64,000 nucleotides of DNA from Streptomyces sp. NBC_01353 (GCF_036237275.1 NZ_CP108352.1:3224001-3288000), one strand, 5' to 3'. Shown: positions 41,695-52,245, counted from the stretch's first letter. Numbers and translations are program-made. Notes: generated from the sequence alone by a model not told the origin.

Positions 41695-44019
41695 CTAGTT
41701 GGCGGCCGCCACGGTGTTGTCGGCCGCCCTCTTGGTCATCCAGCTGGCGACCTGGACGCGTGAGGAACAGGCCAGCTTGCGCATGATCTTGCGGAGGTGG
41801 TTCACAGCTGTCCACTCCGCGATGCCGAGCCGGCGAGCGATCTCCCGGTTCGTCAGGCCCCCGGCCACCAGCTGGGCGACCTCGAACTCCCTGCGGGTCA
41901 GGGGGTGGTGGGTCCCGTCCCAGTCGGATGCGTACTTCGTGCAGTCCATCGGCGCCAGGATCGCCGCGACGGCCTCGTTCGCCGTCAGTCGCGAACCGGT
42001 GGTGGCCAGTGTCTCGGCCCCCTCGTCGCCGAGTCGCACGCGCGTCTCGGCCATGACGCTGTCGCTCTCCATCTTCGTGGCGGCCGGAGCGACGCACCGG
42101 GTGGCCGCCCGGAGTGCGGCTGCGGCGCCCAGGGCGTGCGCGGCACGTCGCCATGCTTCGGTCGACCGGCCGCAGCAGCGGGTCAGCAGGATCGCGAACC
42201 TCTCCAGCCCGATGATGCTCGCCAGCACGTGGTCGAGCTCGTTCACCTTCAACAGGGCGGACCGGTAGAGCTCGATGGCACCCGTCTGGTCGCCCAGATC
42301 GAAGGTGGCGTCGGCCCACACGTACGTGCTCAGTGCGACGTTGCGGGCGTCCCCGGTGCGCCGGAATATCTCCAGGGCATCCTCGGCAGCCCGCCCGGCA
42401 CCGTGCGCGTCTCCGGAAACCCGGCGGCACTCGGCGAGATTGCGCAGCGCCTCCGCATGTTCGCCGGCGCCGTCGATCCAGGAGAAGGCGACGCACTCCT
42501 CCAGCTGACGCTCGGCCTCCACCAGGTCACCGCGGTGGAAGGCCACCAGCCCGGCGCGCCGCATGCAGCCTGCGATGCCCGCGGAATCGCCCAGTTCCTC
42601 GTACTTGGTCCGGGCCCGCGCCAGCATGGTGTCGGCCGACGACCATTCGCCTGTGCACAGCAGGAGTTCGCCCAGTGCCCGCTCGCCCTTGGCAGCGACC
42701 TCGAGAGTCAGCCCCTCGGCGTCGACGCTCTCGCTCAGCCATCGGATCCCGTCGCGGACCATGCCGCGCGCCTGCCAGTACAGACGCAGCGCGGAGACGA
42801 TACGGACGACACGTTCGCCATCCCCCGCTTCCCTCAGGAAGCGAAGGACGTCGGTGATGCCGGGCAGCCAGTGGTCGATCTCCTGCAGCGAGTGGCCCTG
42901 GTCCGCTCCGAGCAGCCCGAGCTCGGCTCGCTCCACCACCGCAAGATAGAAGGAAGCATGGGCGGAGTAGACGTTCGCGTATTCATTGTCTTCGCGCAGC
43001 TCTTCCAGAAAGTGCTGCCGGGTCAGGCCGAGCATCGCAATGAGCATCTCGCCGTCAGGGCATTCACTTGTGCTCAGCAGACTTTTGTCCAGGAGGATTT
43101 CGAGCAATCGCTGTGTATCGGCCGAGCTGGTGGTCGAGACACCGTCGGCCGCCGCGAAATCGAACTCCCCGTGGAACAGAGCGAGCCGCGCCAGGAAGGC
43201 GCGTTCGTCCTCTCCCAGGCCGCTCAGACTCCGCTCGATCGCATCACGCATTCCGCGATTCCGGGATAGGGTGTCGAAATCGGACCCGGACAGACTGTCC
43301 AGACCCTCGTCAAGTTCGGCCAGCAGCTTGTGCGGCGACAGAAGCTTCATGCGTGCCGCGGCGAATTCGATGGCCATGGGCAGTCCGTCCGTGCGGACGC
43401 ACAGTCTGGAGACCGCTTCGTGGTTCTTCTCGGTCAGCACGAAGTTCGGTCGGACCATGCGCGTGCGCTGGACGAACAGCCGGACCGACGGGAACTCCTC
43501 CAGTGCCGCCAGATCCGTGTGGCCCCACGGCTGCGGGACGGCCAGCGGATCGAGGCGGAGCAGGTCCTCGCCGTACACGCCGAGCCGTTCCTGACCGGTG
43601 ACCAGCGCGGAGAGGCCGGCGCATTCCTTCACGAGGAATCCGATGAAAGGACCCAGCACGCTGCGCAGTTGGTCGCAGCCGTCCAGCACGAGCAGGAACT
43701 GTCGATCACGCAGATGATCGGCCAGGCGTTCGACCATCGGCTCGGGGCCGTCGGTGACAGCGATGTCGAAGAGACCGGCGAGCGTGTCTCCCAGCGCCCG
43801 CTCGGAGCGGACAGCGCTCAGGTCGACAAGGAACCCGCCGTGCGTGAATTCATTGGAAAGGTCTTCGAACACAGCCGCAGCCAGTCGGCTCTTTCCGACG
43901 CCAACAGGGCCGGTGACCGTGACAAATCTGGTCTCTGGACTCGTGAGTCGATTACGGAGGTCGACGAATTCGGATCCGCGGCCCACAAGTCCAGGGTTGT
44001 CCTGTCGTGTTGAGTGCAT
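41695..44019 (-). CDS. LuxR-family regulator with N-terminal ATPase (LAL-like)
   Basis: A 774-residue regulator. The N-terminal AAA/NB-ARC-like ATPase has P-loop GPVGVGKS at 37-44 and LLVLDGCDQLRS as Walker B. A helical tetratricopeptide-like middle region follows. The C-terminal LuxR helix-turn-helix reads LTRREFEVAQLVAGGLTNRE and WTAVNHLRKIMRKL. It probably regulates the cluster alongside the SARP. I chose the ATG at 44019, preceded by AAGGA; the frame extends 52 codons further upstream without a better site. It is followed by the convergent UbiA operon. Confidence 0.9.
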   Translation of the reverse strand: MHSTRQDNPGLVGRGSEFVDLRNRLTSPETRFVTVTGPVGVGKSRLAAAVFEDLSNEFTHGGFLVDLSAVRSERALGDTLAGLFDIAVTDGPEPMVERLADHLRDRQFLLVLDGCDQLRSVLGPFIGFLVKECAGLSALVTGQERLGVYGEDLLRLDPLAVPQPWGHTDLAALEEFPSVRLFVQRTRMVRPNFVLTEKNHEAVSRLCVRTDGLPMAIEFAAARMKLLSPHKLLAELDEGLDSLSGSDFDTLSRNRGMRDAIERSLSGLGEDERAFLARLALFHGEFDFAAADGVSTTSSADTQRLLEILLDKSLLSTSECPDGEMLIAMLGLTRQHFLEELREDNEYANVYSAHASFYLAVVERAELGLLGADQGHSLQEIDHWLPGITDVLRFLREAGDGERVVRIVSALRLYWQARGMVRDGIRWLSESVDAEGLTLEVAAKGERALGELLLCTGEWSSADTMLARARTKYEELGDSAGIAGCMRRAGLVAFHRGDLVEAERQLEECVAFSWIDGAGEHAEALRNLAECRRVSGDAHGAGRAAEDALEIFRRTGDARNVALSTYVWADATFDLGDQTGAIELYRSALLKVNELDHVLASIIGLERFAILLTRCCGRSTEAWRRAAHALGAAAALRAATRCVAPAATKMESDSVMAETRVRLGDEGAETLATTGSRLTANEAVAAILAPMDCTKYASDWDGTHHPLTRREFEVAQLVAGGLTNREIARRLGIAEWTAVNHLRKIMRKLACSSRVQVASWMTKRAADNTVAAAN

Positions 44020-44382
44020 GAACGATCCTTCCCGATGGCTGTTGAGCTGGACATGCCCCACCGCACTTTTCGCGAAAGCGATATCTGGATCATTCGGACA
44101 ACATGACAACAACTCACCCAGACATGGCCCCCGTTCGTGTTGATCTTGCACTCCCCCTCTCGGCACCAACGACACGGTACCTCGACTGCAGAGAGGGACG
44201 CGTCCGTCATTTTTGCGAGGCGGGCGTTAGTCCGCTCCCATGCAAATGAGCCTCTCAGGGGACCCGCCGATAAAAAACAACCTGGCTGAAAACTGCCGCG
44301 CACAATGTCACTTAGACACGGCGATGGCCCGCCGGATGAACGGACGGGCCATCGCACCACACACTCCCCGCAATGCGGGGTC
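44020..44382. other. Intergenic region between LuxR-type regulator and ispG
   Basis: 363 bp without a recognisable gene. It contains the upstream region of the LuxR-type gene (minus strand), including a 10-bp palindrome TTTCGCGAAA at 44068-44077, and an A-run (GATAAAAAACAAC) near 44270. The terminator of the MEP operon is at 44321-44355. The part between 44080 and 44320 is less GC-rich than the surrounding genes. Confidence 0.6.
44321..44355 (-). terminator. Terminator of the ispH-prenyl synthase-dxs-ispG operon
   Basis: An 11-bp perfect stem (GCGATGGCCCG, 44321-44331, with CGGGCCATCGC, 44345-44355) has a 13-base loop. It lies 27 bp past the ispG stop codon. Confidence 0.82.
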
Positions 44383-45564
44383 TCAGCCGGCGGAGTCCGG
44401 GGTCAGCACCACGGCACCCGGCGCACCGTCGACGGGAGTTTCGCGCTCCTCGGCGATGCGCATCGCCTCCTCCACGAGCGTCTCCACGATCTTCGACTCG
44501 GGGACGGTCTTGATGACCTCACCCTTCACGAAGATCTGGCCCTTCCCGTTTCCGGAAGCAACGCCGAGGTCGGCCTCCCGGGCCTCGCCGGGCCCGTTGA
44601 CGACACAACCCATCACGGCCACCCGCAGCGGCACGGGGAAGCCCTCCAGTGCTGCCGCCACCTTCTCCGCCAACGTGTGCACATCCACCTGGGCCCGCCC
44701 GCAGGACGGGCAGGAGACGATGTCCAGGCCGCGCTCCCGCAGGTTCAGGGATTCCAGGATCTGGTTGCCGACCTTGATCTCCTCGACCGGCGGAGCGGAC
44801 AGCGACACCCGGATCGTGTCCCCGATGCCCTCCGCGAGCAGAGCACCGAAGGCCACCGCCGACTTGATCGTGCCCTGGAACTGCGGCCCGGCCTCGGTCA
44901 CACCGAGATGCAGCGGGTAGTCGCACTGGGCCGCCAGCTGCCGGTACGCCGCGATCATGACCACGGGGTCGTTGTGCTTGACGGAGATCTTGATGTCCCG
45001 GAACCCGTGCTCCTCGAACAGCGAGCACTCCCACAGCGCCGACTCGACCAGCGCCTCCGGGGTGACCTTTCCGTACTTCACCAGCAGACGGCGGTCCAGC
45101 GAACCGGCATTGACACCGATGCGAATCGGAATCCCCGCATTCGACGCCTCCTTGGCGATCGCGCCGATCTGGTCGTCGAACTTCTTGATGTTGCCCGGGT
45201 TCACCCGGACCGCCGCACAGCCGGCCTCGATCGCCGCGAAGACGTACTTGGGCTGGAAGTGAATGTCCGCGATCACCGGGATCTGCGACTTCCGCGCGAT
45301 GACCGCCAGGGCCGCCGCGTCGTCCGCGGACGGAACCGCCACCCGCACGATCTGGCAGCCCGACGCGGTCAGCTCGGCGATCTGCTGCAAGGTGGCGTTG
45401 ACGTCCGACGTCAGTGTCGTCGTCATCGACTGCACCGACACCGGGGCGCCGCCACCCACGGGCACCGAACCCACCATGATCCGCCGCGACTTCCGCCGCT
45501 CGGCGACGGGCGGCGGCCCCTCGTCGTTCCTGATCTTCGGTATGCCAAGTCCTACGGTCGTCAC
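44383..45564 (-). CDS. ispG: 4-hydroxy-3-methylbut-2-en-1-yl diphosphate synthase
   Basis: A 393-residue GcpE enzyme of the MEP pathway. It converts the cyclic diphosphate MEcPP to HMBPP using a 4Fe-4S cluster. Cluster ligands are visible in [12 protein letters not shown] and [11 protein letters not shown]. Other landmarks are [23 protein letters not shown] and [17 protein letters not shown] start with GGGGAG upstream, overlapping the dxs stop by 4 bases. Last gene of block D. A housekeeping ispG is expected elsewhere in the chromosome, so this is probably a dedicated copy boosting prenyl supply. Confidence 0.95.
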   Translation of the reverse strand: MTTVGLGIPKIRNDEGPPPVAERRKSRRIMVGSVPVGGGAPVSVQSMTTTLTSDVNATLQQIAELTASGCQIVRVAVPSADDAAALAVIARKSQIPVIADIHFQPKYVFAAIEAGCAAVRVNPGNIKKFDDQIGAIAKEASNAGIPIRIGVNAGSLDRRLLVKYGKVTPEALVESALWECSLFEEHGFRDIKISVKHNDPVVMIAAYRQLAAQCDYPLHLGVTEAGPQFQGTIKSAVAFGALLAEGIGDTIRVSLSAPPVEEIKVGNQILESLNLRERGLDIVSCPSCGRAQVDVHTLAEKVAAALEGFPVPLRVAVMGCVVNGPGEAREADLGVASGNGKGQIFVKGEVIKTVPESKIVETLVEEAMRIAEERETPVDGAPGAVVLTPDSAG

Positions 45565-47411
45565 CGTGTCTCCCCTCGACTTGCCTGCTCCAGCAACCGG
45601 GCCACCTCGTCGTCCAGACCGTCCGTCGGCTCCTCCCGCTCCGCGTGTGCCTCCGGACCGCTGATCTCCTCCACCACCGTGCGCGCGATGTTCTGCGCGG
45701 TCAGCCCGCACCCGGACAGCACATCGGCGCGGCTGCCGTGGTCCAGGAACCGGCGCGGGATGCCGAACTCGCGCAGCGGTGTCCGCACTTCGGAGTCCCG
45801 GAGGAACTGCGCGATGGTCGAACCCACCCCGCAGGTGCGGCTGTTGTCCTCGATCGTGATCACCAGGCGGTGCCTGCGGGCCATGTCGGCCAGCGTCGGG
45901 TTGACCGGCGTCACCCAGCGCGGATCCACCACCGTCGCCCCCACGCCTTGCGCCCAGACCACCTCGGCGACCCGCAGGGCCATCCCCGCCAGCGCGCCGA
46001 CCGAGACGATGAGGACGTCCAGCGGGCCGGCCCTGTGCAGTACGTCGATGCCGGCGAAGGTCGCCTTGGTCGGCAGGTCCTCGCCCGTCGGCCCCTTGGG
46101 GAACCGGATGAGCGTCGGGCCCTCCTCCCAGCCGACGGCCTCCTCCAGCAGTTCGGCCAGCCGGGTGCCGTCCCGCGGCGCGGCGATCCGCAGTCCCGGC
46201 ACCACCTGCAGCACCGACATGTCCCACATGCCGTTGTGGCTGGGCCCGTCGTCGCCGGTGACCCCGGAGCGGTCCAGCACGAACGTGACCGCGCGGCGGT
46301 GCAGGGCCACGTCCATCAGCAGCTGGTCGAAGGCCCGGTTGACGAACGTGGCGTAGATCGCCACGACGGGGTGCACCCCGCCGAGGGAGAGCCCGGCGGC
46401 CATCGTGACGGCGTGCTGCTCCGCGATCCCCACGTCGATGACCCGGTCGGGATAGCGCTGCTGCATCGGCAGGAGCCCGGTCGGTTCCAGCATCGCCGCG
46501 GTGACGGCGACGACGTCGGGCCGCTTCTCGGCGATCCTGACGATCTCCCGCCCGAACACCGAGGTGAACGACGGACCGGACGACCGGCCGACCGGCAGGC
46601 CGGTGACCGGGTCCATGGGCTTGATCGCATGCCCGAGGTCCAGCGCGTTGTTCTCGGTGTGTACGAAGCCGCGGCCCTTCTCGGTGACCACGTGGACGAC
46701 CACCGGACCGTCCAGGTCGCGGGCCGTGCGCAGGGCGTCCTGCACGGCCGCCACGTCGTGCCCGTCGACCGGGCCGAGGTAGGCAAGACCGAGCTGCTCG
46801 AACAGGCCGGGTCCCGGCTTGCCCTTCCGCAGGTCCCCGAGGTGATCGGCGAAGCCGCCCACGGTGGGTGCGTAGGAACGCCCGTTGTCGTTGAGCACGA
46901 TGACCAGCGGCCGGTCCGGCCCGCCTGCGATGTTGTTCAGCGCCTCCCAGGCCATACCGCCGGTCATGGCGCCGTCACCGATGACCGCGACCACCGCCCG
47001 GTCCGTGGTGCCCAGGTGGGCGTCGGCGCGGGCGAGCCCGTCGGCGTACGACAGCGCGGTGGACGCGTGCGAGTTCTCCACCAGGTCGTGTTCGGACTCC
47101 GCCGGATTCGGGTAGCCGGACAGCCCGCCGCCCTTGCGCAGCCGGTCGAAGCCGCCGGCGCGGCCGGTCAGGATCTTGTGTACGTACGACTGGTGCCCGG
47201 TGTCCCACAGCAGCCGGTCCTCGGGCGAGTGGAACACGCTGTGCAGCGCGATCGTCAGCTCCACCACGCCCAGATTGGGGCCGAGGTGGCCGCCGCTGGC
47301 GGACACCCGGTCGATCAGGAACGCACGGATCTCGCCGGCGAGTACCTCCAGTTCCGCGGTGGTCAGTTCGCGCAGCCGGTCAGGGCCTTGGACAGTCTCC
47401 AACAGTGACAT
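45561..47411 (-). CDS. dxs: 1-deoxy-D-xylulose-5-phosphate synthase
   Basis: A 616-residue thiamine-diphosphate enzyme, the first and rate-controlling MEP step (pyruvate plus glyceraldehyde-3-phosphate). Visible are [38 protein letters not shown] and the cofactor motif [16 protein letters not shown]. Also present are [17 protein letters not shown] (catalytic Glu and the transketolase C-half) and [18 protein letters not shown]. Length is normal. ATG at 47411 with GGGAG 9 bases upstream. It lies 14 bp after the prenyl synthase gene and is coupled to ispG. Presence in the cluster indicates a high demand for isoprene units. Confidence 0.96.
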   Translation of the reverse strand: MSLLETVQGPDRLRELTTAELEVLAGEIRAFLIDRVSASGGHLGPNLGVVELTIALHSVFHSPEDRLLWDTGHQSYVHKILTGRAGGFDRLRKGGGLSGYPNPAESEHDLVENSHASTALSYADGLARADAHLGTTDRAVVAVIGDGAMTGGMAWEALNNIAGGPDRPLVIVLNDNGRSYAPTVGGFADHLGDLRKGKPGPGLFEQLGLAYLGPVDGHDVAAVQDALRTARDLDGPVVVHVVTEKGRGFVHTENNALDLGHAIKPMDPVTGLPVGRSSGPSFTSVFGREIVRIAEKRPDVVAVTAAMLEPTGLLPMQQRYPDRVIDVGIAEQHAVTMAAGLSLGGVHPVVAIYATFVNRAFDQLLMDVALHRRAVTFVLDRSGVTGDDGPSHNGMWDMSVLQVVPGLRIAAPRDGTRLAELLEEAVGWEEGPTLIRFPKGPTGEDLPTKATFAGIDVLHRAGPLDVLIVSVGALAGMALRVAEVVWAQGVGATVVDPRWVTPVNPTLADMARRHRLVITIEDNSRTCGVGSTIAQFLRDSEVRTPLREFGIPRRFLDHGSRADVLSGCGLTAQNIARTVVEEISGPEAHAEREEPTDGLDDEVARLLEQASRGETR

Positions 47412-47425
47412 TCGCTCGGTCTCCC

Positions 47426-48463
47426 TCACCGGTTCCGGTAAGCGACTTCGACAGCCATCTCGGCCAGCTCCCGGCGCCAGTCCTCATCCAGTCCCGCCCG
47501 GTCGATCGCACCGCAGGCGCGCTCGACGAGAAGGGTGATGTGCTGCTCGATCCGCTCCTTGCCCTCGCCCAGCCGGTCGAGGATCTCCGCGGTGTCCCAC
47601 TCCCGCGCGGAGATCAGCTTGCGGACGCTCTCGTCGCGCTCCGCCGCATCGGCCAGCAGCAGCGTCATCTTGTGCTGCTCCAGGTCCAGTCCGACCGGCT
47701 TGCCGGCGGCCGTACTGTCTCCGAACGTCCCTATGAGGTCGTCGCGCAGCTGGAACGCCTCGCCCAGCGCCTCGCCGAATTCCTCGAAGACCGGCGCGAG
47801 GTCCTGCCGGCCGGCGATCGCGGCTCCGAGCAGCAGCGGGCGGTGGATGCTGTAGCGGCCCGACTTGCAGATGGCGATCCAGCGGGACAGATCGGGATCG
47901 ACCACCCCCTCGGCGGCCACGGCGACATCCAGGTACTGGCCGATCTGGATCTCCGTGAGCATTTCGCTCCAGATGTCCCGCGCCGCCGGCGGCAGGTCAC
48001 GGGTGAGGCGGTCGGCGTACACATTGGCCAGTACGCCGGAGATGATCGCCACCCCCTCGCCGTACCGGCGCGGCTCGCCGAGCCAGCCGTGCTCGACGTG
48101 GCCCGCCGCGTGCAGGGTGTGCACCGCCGGTGTACCGCGCCGCAGTTCGGATGCGTCCAGCACATCGTCGTGGATGAGCGCCCCGGTATGGATCAACTCG
48201 ACCCCGGCCGCGGCATCCACGAGCAGTGGTTCGGCCGGATCGCCGCCTGCGGCCAGGAAGCCGGCCGCGCAGAAGGCGGGCCGCAGCCTCTTGCCGCCGG
48301 CGGCGACCAGGTCGGTCACCGCTTCGACCGGGACGGCGCCCCGGAGGTTCACACCGAGCCAGCGCTCCCGTTCCGCGGCCAGGAACTCGCTGAGCCTCCG
48401 CTCGACCCGCTCGATCACTTCGGAACGGGTCTGCCTTGCCGTGGAGACCGTGGAACTCACCAT
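47426..48463 (-). CDS. Polyprenyl (probably geranylgeranyl) diphosphate synthase
   Basis: A 345-residue trans-prenyltransferase. The first aspartate-rich motif is HDDVLD (DDxxD). The second is [12 protein letters not shown] in the form common in actinobacterial enzymes. GGKRLRP binds isopentenyl diphosphate. The residues four and five before the first motif are small (Ala and Gly, in [13 protein letters not shown]). In this family that favours C20 or longer chains over C15, so GGPP is my inference. ATG at 48463 with GAGGGAAGG upstream. Second gene of block D, 50 bp after ispH. Confidence 0.9.
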   Translation of the reverse strand: MVSSTVSTARQTRSEVIERVERRLSEFLAAERERWLGVNLRGAVPVEAVTDLVAAGGKRLRPAFCAAGFLAAGGDPAEPLLVDAAAGVELIHTGALIHDDVLDASELRRGTPAVHTLHAAGHVEHGWLGEPRRYGEGVAIISGVLANVYADRLTRDLPPAARDIWSEMLTEIQIGQYLDVAVAAEGVVDPDLSRWIAICKSGRYSIHRPLLLGAAIAGRQDLAPVFEEFGEALGEAFQLRDDLIGTFGDSTAAGKPVGLDLEQHKMTLLLADAAERDESVRKLISAREWDTAEILDRLGEGKERIEQHITLLVERACGAIDRAGLDEDWRRELAEMAVEVAYRNR

Positions 48464-48513
48464 CTCGACCTTCCCTCGTTTCACGTGGTCCTTGGTCCTT
48501 GCTATGACTCTTG

Positions 48514-49464
48514 TCAGCCCGCCGGCGTCGAATCGGTGAGCCGAACCGGGGGGTGGAAAACGATGCTTTCCTGTGCCACCTGTTCGAGTTCGATGTCGCC
48601 GTAGCCGAATTCGGCCAGCTTCTCGAGGAGTTGTTCGACGAGGATCTCGGGGGCGCTGGCCCCCGCGCTCACCCCGATCGTCTCCACGCCTTCGAGCCAC
48701 TTCTCGTCGAATTCGCCGACATCGGGAACGAGGTAGGACGGCGTACCGAGACGCTCCGCCACCTCGACCATCCGAATCGAGTTGCTCGAATTGCGCGAGC
48801 CGACCACCAGCACCAGATCGCTGCGCGGGACGATCGCCTTGACGGCGTCCTGCCGGTTCTGGCTCGCGTAGCAGATGTCGTCGGTGCCGGGGCCGCGCAG
48901 GTCGCTGAACCGCCGGTCGAGAACCTCGAGGATGTCCTTGGTCTCGTCCACCGAGAGCGTCGTCTGGGTCAGGTACGCCACCGGGGCGTCGGACGGCAGG
49001 TCGAGCCGCTCGGCGTCCTCGGCCGTCTCGACGATCACGGTCTGGTCCGGCGCGTGCCCGTAGGTGCCCTCGACCTCCTCGTGACCCTCGTGGCCGACCA
49101 GGATCAGCGTCCGGTCCTCCCGCGCATAACGCTTGGCCGCCTGGTGCACCTTGGACACCAGCGGGCAGGTCGCGTCGATCACGTCGAGGCTGCGCGCTTG
49201 CGCGTTCTGCCGGACCTGCGGGGAGACACCGTGGGCGGAGAACACACAGATCGCGGACTCGGGTACGTCCTCCTCCGAGTCCACGAAGATCGCGCCGCGC
49301 TGCTCCAGGAGCCGCACCACATAGTGGTTGTGCACAATTTCCTTGCGCACATATATCGGGGCACCGTATTTCTCGAGCGCCAACTCGATGATTGATATGG
49401 CCCGGCGGACTCCCGCGCAAAAACTGCGAGGCTCCGCAAGGAGCACTTTCTTATTGAGCCCCAT
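48514..49464 (-). CDS. ispH: HMBPP reductase, cluster copy
   Basis: A 316-residue 4Fe-4S enzyme, the last MEP step, giving IPP and DMAPP. The three ligand cysteines are visible in [23 protein letters not shown] and DDICYASQNRQ. The active-site HGHEEV-type [14 protein letters not shown] and [12 protein letters not shown] are intact. It is clearly diverged from the housekeeping copy at 57421-58440, which is a close homologue. First gene of the MEP operon, divergent from the IS701-like gene over 266 bp. GGAG lies before the ATG. Confidence 0.95.
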   Translation of the reverse strand: MGLNKKVLLAEPRSFCAGVRRAISIIELALEKYGAPIYVRKEIVHNHYVVRLLEQRGAIFVDSEEDVPESAICVFSAHGVSPQVRQNAQARSLDVIDATCPLVSKVHQAAKRYAREDRTLILVGHEGHEEVEGTYGHAPDQTVIVETAEDAERLDLPSDAPVAYLTQTTLSVDETKDILEVLDRRFSDLRGPGTDDICYASQNRQDAVKAIVPRSDLVLVVGSRNSSNSIRMVEVAERLGTPSYLVPDVGEFDEKWLEGVETIGVSAGASAPEILVEQLLEKLAEFGYGDIELEQVAQESIVFHPPVRLTDSTPAG

Positions 49465-49730
49465 TCTCGCTCCGCTTCCCAAGCATAGGTTCGACGCCAC
49501 CCGGGGGCGCTGCCGCGGGCCGGCTTCGCCTTGATCACCGACCTATCGACTGTCGTCTTCGAGTCACCCCCCGGTCAACGCGAAAAGGCCCCTGGGCACG
49601 AAGTAGTCATGTGCACCCGCATACCCAACCGCTGAACCTTGCCATCGCATTGTTATTCAACCGGGCAAGGCGAAATTCCTAATGTGGAGCGGCAGTACAA
49701 GATCGCTGGGCACTTGACCGGAGGAGTCAC

Positions 49731-50993
49731 ATGAGCACTGTCAGCCCGCAGTTGACAGCTGACTTGCCGACGCTGATGACAGCGCGTCCGCCCGCGGCCC
49801 GGGTCAAGACCCCCGCACGGCGGCCCGAGTGGAATCTGCCGGCGGCCGCCAGTGACCCCGAAGCGGTGCTGAACGACCTCTGCGACCCGCTCTTCCGGTC
49901 GCTGCGCCGCAGCGACCAGCGCCGAAGGGGCAAGGAGTACATCCAGGGGCTGCTGTCGACCAGGGGCCGCAAGTCGATACGCAACATGGCGGCGCTGATC
50001 GGCGGCAGCGGCACCGGCCAGAGCCTGCACCACTTCATCTGCAGCTCCACCTGGGACTGGATGCCGGTGCGTCAGGCGATGTCCCAGTACGTGATCCACA
50101 ACGCTCCGCCGCAGGCGTGGGTGGCCCGCCCGATGACCATCCCCAAGGTCGGGCAGCACTCGGTGGGCGTCAGCCGGTACTTCTCCCCCGACGAGGGCCA
50201 GGCCCTCAACGCCCAGCGTGCGATCGGGGTGTGGGCGGTGTCCGACCAGGTGAGTGCACCGCTCAACTGGCAGCTGCACCTTCCGCAGACCTGGATCAAG
50301 GACGGGCTCCGCCGCAACCAGGCATCGATTCCCTGTGAGATCGAGCCCGAGACGCTCAGCGACTGTGTGCTCACCGCCTGCCGGGAGTTGCTGACCGGCT
50401 GGGGGCTGCCGTCCCGGCCGGTGGTCGTCGACATCGGCGAGGCCGACCCGCTCGACACCATCAACGGCCTGCGCGCCGAGGGGATCCCCTCGCTCGTCAA
50501 GGTCACCGGAGATCTGCCGCTCACCGTCACGGACCCCGGGCTCACCGGCCACGGCGCGCACCTGCTGCCCGCGGCCGACATCATGCGCGCCGCGCGCAAC
50601 ATGCGGCGTCCCGTCCAGTGGCGCGAGTACGACCCGCAGCCGATGCGCCGTACCAGCCTGGTCACCGCGGTACAGGTGGGCGTCGCGGGGTCGCGTACCG
50701 ACGGCCGACTGCTCCTGGTCGGCGTCGAGGAGACGGACCGGCGGCGCCCGCCCGAGCTGTGGCTGACCGACATGCCCAGGGACCGGGCCGCCTCCGTACC
50801 GCAGTTGAGCAGTTTCTCGCGCCGGGTCGAGCGGTCCTTCGACGAAGTCAGCTCGCAGGTCGGCATCCGGGACTACGTCGGCCGCTCGTACAGCGGGTGG
50901 CACCGCCACGTCACTCTCGCCTCGGCCGCACACACGGTCGCCGTCCTGTCCGCCGCCTGCGCGCAGCCGGACCGGGCGAACCAGGCCTCCTGA
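49731..50993 (+). CDS. IS701-like transposase relative, catalytically degenerate
   Basis: A 420-residue protein with the DDE_5/IS701 layout. It has a QGLLSTRGRKSIRNMA N-terminal helix region, the KVGQHSVGVSRYFSPDEGQ and NAQRAIGVW segment, LPQTWIKDGLRRNQ, and a C-terminal VERSFDEVSSQVGIRDYVGR with GWHRHVTLASAAH. In active IS701 enzymes the first catalytic Asp lies in a DDTG(F)PKKG motif; here it reads ARPMTIPKVG, so that Asp is lost. Only 10 bp separate it from the DAHP synthase gene, GGAGGAG precedes its ATG, and I see no terminal inverted repeats. It is best seen as a domesticated protein in the operon, function unknown, possibly regulatory. Confidence 0.82.
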   Translation: MSTVSPQLTADLPTLMTARPPAARVKTPARRPEWNLPAAASDPEAVLNDLCDPLFRSLRRSDQRRRGKEYIQGLLSTRGRKSIRNMAALIGGSGTGQSLHHFICSSTWDWMPVRQAMSQYVIHNAPPQAWVARPMTIPKVGQHSVGVSRYFSPDEGQALNAQRAIGVWAVSDQVSAPLNWQLHLPQTWIKDGLRRNQASIPCEIEPETLSDCVLTACRELLTGWGLPSRPVVVDIGEADPLDTINGLRAEGIPSLVKVTGDLPLTVTDPGLTGHGAHLLPAADIMRAARNMRRPVQWREYDPQPMRRTSLVTAVQVGVAGSRTDGRLLLVGVEETDRRRPPELWLTDMPRDRAASVPQLSSFSRRVERSFDEVSSQVGIRDYVGRSYSGWHRHVTLASAAHTVAVLSAACAQPDRANQAS

Positions 50994-51003
50994 AGGAAAG
51001 GTA

Positions 51004-52188
51004 GTGGACAGGGCAGTGGACAACGATCTGCTGGACATCCGATCCCGTACGGCGCTTCAGCAGCCCGGCTGGGACCACGACCCGCGGCTGGCCGCGGTCC
51101 GTGCGGAACTCGCGGGCAGGACGCCGCTGGTCCGCGCCGACGACGTGCACCGGCTCAAGGAAGCGCTGGCCAGGGTGGCCGAGGGAACCGCGCACCTGGT
51201 GCTGGCCGGCGACTGCGCCGAGGACCCGGCCGAGTGCACGCCCGGCTATGTCGCCAGGAAGGCGGGACTGCTCGACGTACTGGCCGGCACCCTGAAGATG
51301 GTCACGCACCGGCCGGTCGTGCGGGTCGGGCGCATCGCCGGCCAGTACGCCAAGCCCCGGTCGCGTGCCACCGAGTCACTGAGGGACGTCGAACTGCCGG
51401 TCTTCCGTGGGCACATGGTCAACGGACCCGAGCCCGACGCGGCGGTCCGAAGGCCGGATCCCACGCGCATCCTGGACGGCTACCAGGCCGCCGCGGCGAC
51501 GATGGAGTACCTCGGCTGGCCGGGCGCCGGAGGCCCGCCGGACATCGACGCCGACGTCTGGACCAGCCACGAGGCGCTGCTGCTCGACTACGAGATCCCC
51601 ATGCTCCGCCGGGACGCGACGGGCCGGGTGCTGCTCGGTTCCACGCACTGGCCGTGGATCGGCGAACGGACCCGGCAGGTCGACGGCGCCCATGTCGCCC
51701 TGCTCGCGGGCATCGTCAACCCGGTGGCCTGCAAGGTCGGCCCCGGCATGACGCCCGGTGAACTGGTCGCGCTGTGCGAACGGATCGACCCCGACCGGGA
51801 GCCCGGCCGGCTCACCCTCATCGCCCGGATGGGCGCCGGTGTGGTGGCCGAGGTGCTCCCCGCCCTGGTGGCGGCCGTACGCGACGCAGGGCACCCGGCC
51901 ATCTGGCTGACCGACCCCATGCACGGCAATACGGTCACCACCCCGGCCGGCCTCAAGACCCGGTTCGTGGAAACGATCGTGCGGGAGGTCCAGCAGTTCC
52001 AGACGGCCGTCCGCAGGTCGGGGGGTGTCGCGGGCGGGCTGCACCTGGAGACCACCCCCGACCACGTCACCGAGTGCGTTCCGAACGAGTCCTGCGTCGA
52101 CGAGGTCGCCGAGAAGTACACGAGCTTCTGCGACCCGCGGCTCAATCCGGAGCAGGCGACGGCCGTGGTGGCGTCCTGGCTCGGATGA
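51004..52188 (+). CDS. Class II 3-deoxy-7-phosphoheptulonate synthase (PhzC/AroF-II type)
   Basis: A 394-residue class II DAHP synthase, joining erythrose-4-phosphate and PEP, the entry to the shikimate pathway. Hallmarks are LAGDCAEDPAE (metal-ligand Cys71), RVGRIAGQYAKPRS, HEALLLDYE, STHWPWIGERTRQ, IARMGAG and LTDPMHGNT. At 394 residues it is close to the secondary-metabolism PhzC type. It is about 65 residues shorter than the regulated primary enzymes, so feedback insensitivity is a reasonable inference. GTG start with AGGAAAGG upstream. It feeds aromatic precursor supply for the cluster. Confidence 0.93.
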   Translation: MDRAVDNDLLDIRSRTALQQPGWDHDPRLAAVRAELAGRTPLVRADDVHRLKEALARVAEGTAHLVLAGDCAEDPAECTPGYVARKAGLLDVLAGTLKMVTHRPVVRVGRIAGQYAKPRSRATESLRDVELPVFRGHMVNGPEPDAAVRRPDPTRILDGYQAAAATMEYLGWPGAGGPPDIDADVWTSHEALLLDYEIPMLRRDATGRVLLGSTHWPWIGERTRQVDGAHVALLAGIVNPVACKVGPGMTPGELVALCERIDPDREPGRLTLIARMGAGVVAEVLPALVAAVRDAGHPAIWLTDPMHGNTVTTPAGLKTRFVETIVREVQQFQTAVRRSGGVAGGLHLETTPDHVTECVPNESCVDEVAEKYTSFCDPRLNPEQATAVVASWLG

Positions 52189-52245
52189 CACCGGCGGCAG
52201 CCGCAGAGAAGTCCAGTCGTCGACGACAGTGAGGAGACCCGCTCC

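Noticed and set aside
49465-49730. Possible transposon end: CCTTGCC (49637-49643) and GGCAAGG (49664-49670)
   Set aside because: A short 7-bp repeat with a 20-base gap on one side only. No matching copy after the IS701-like gene, where DAHP synthase follows within 10 bp.
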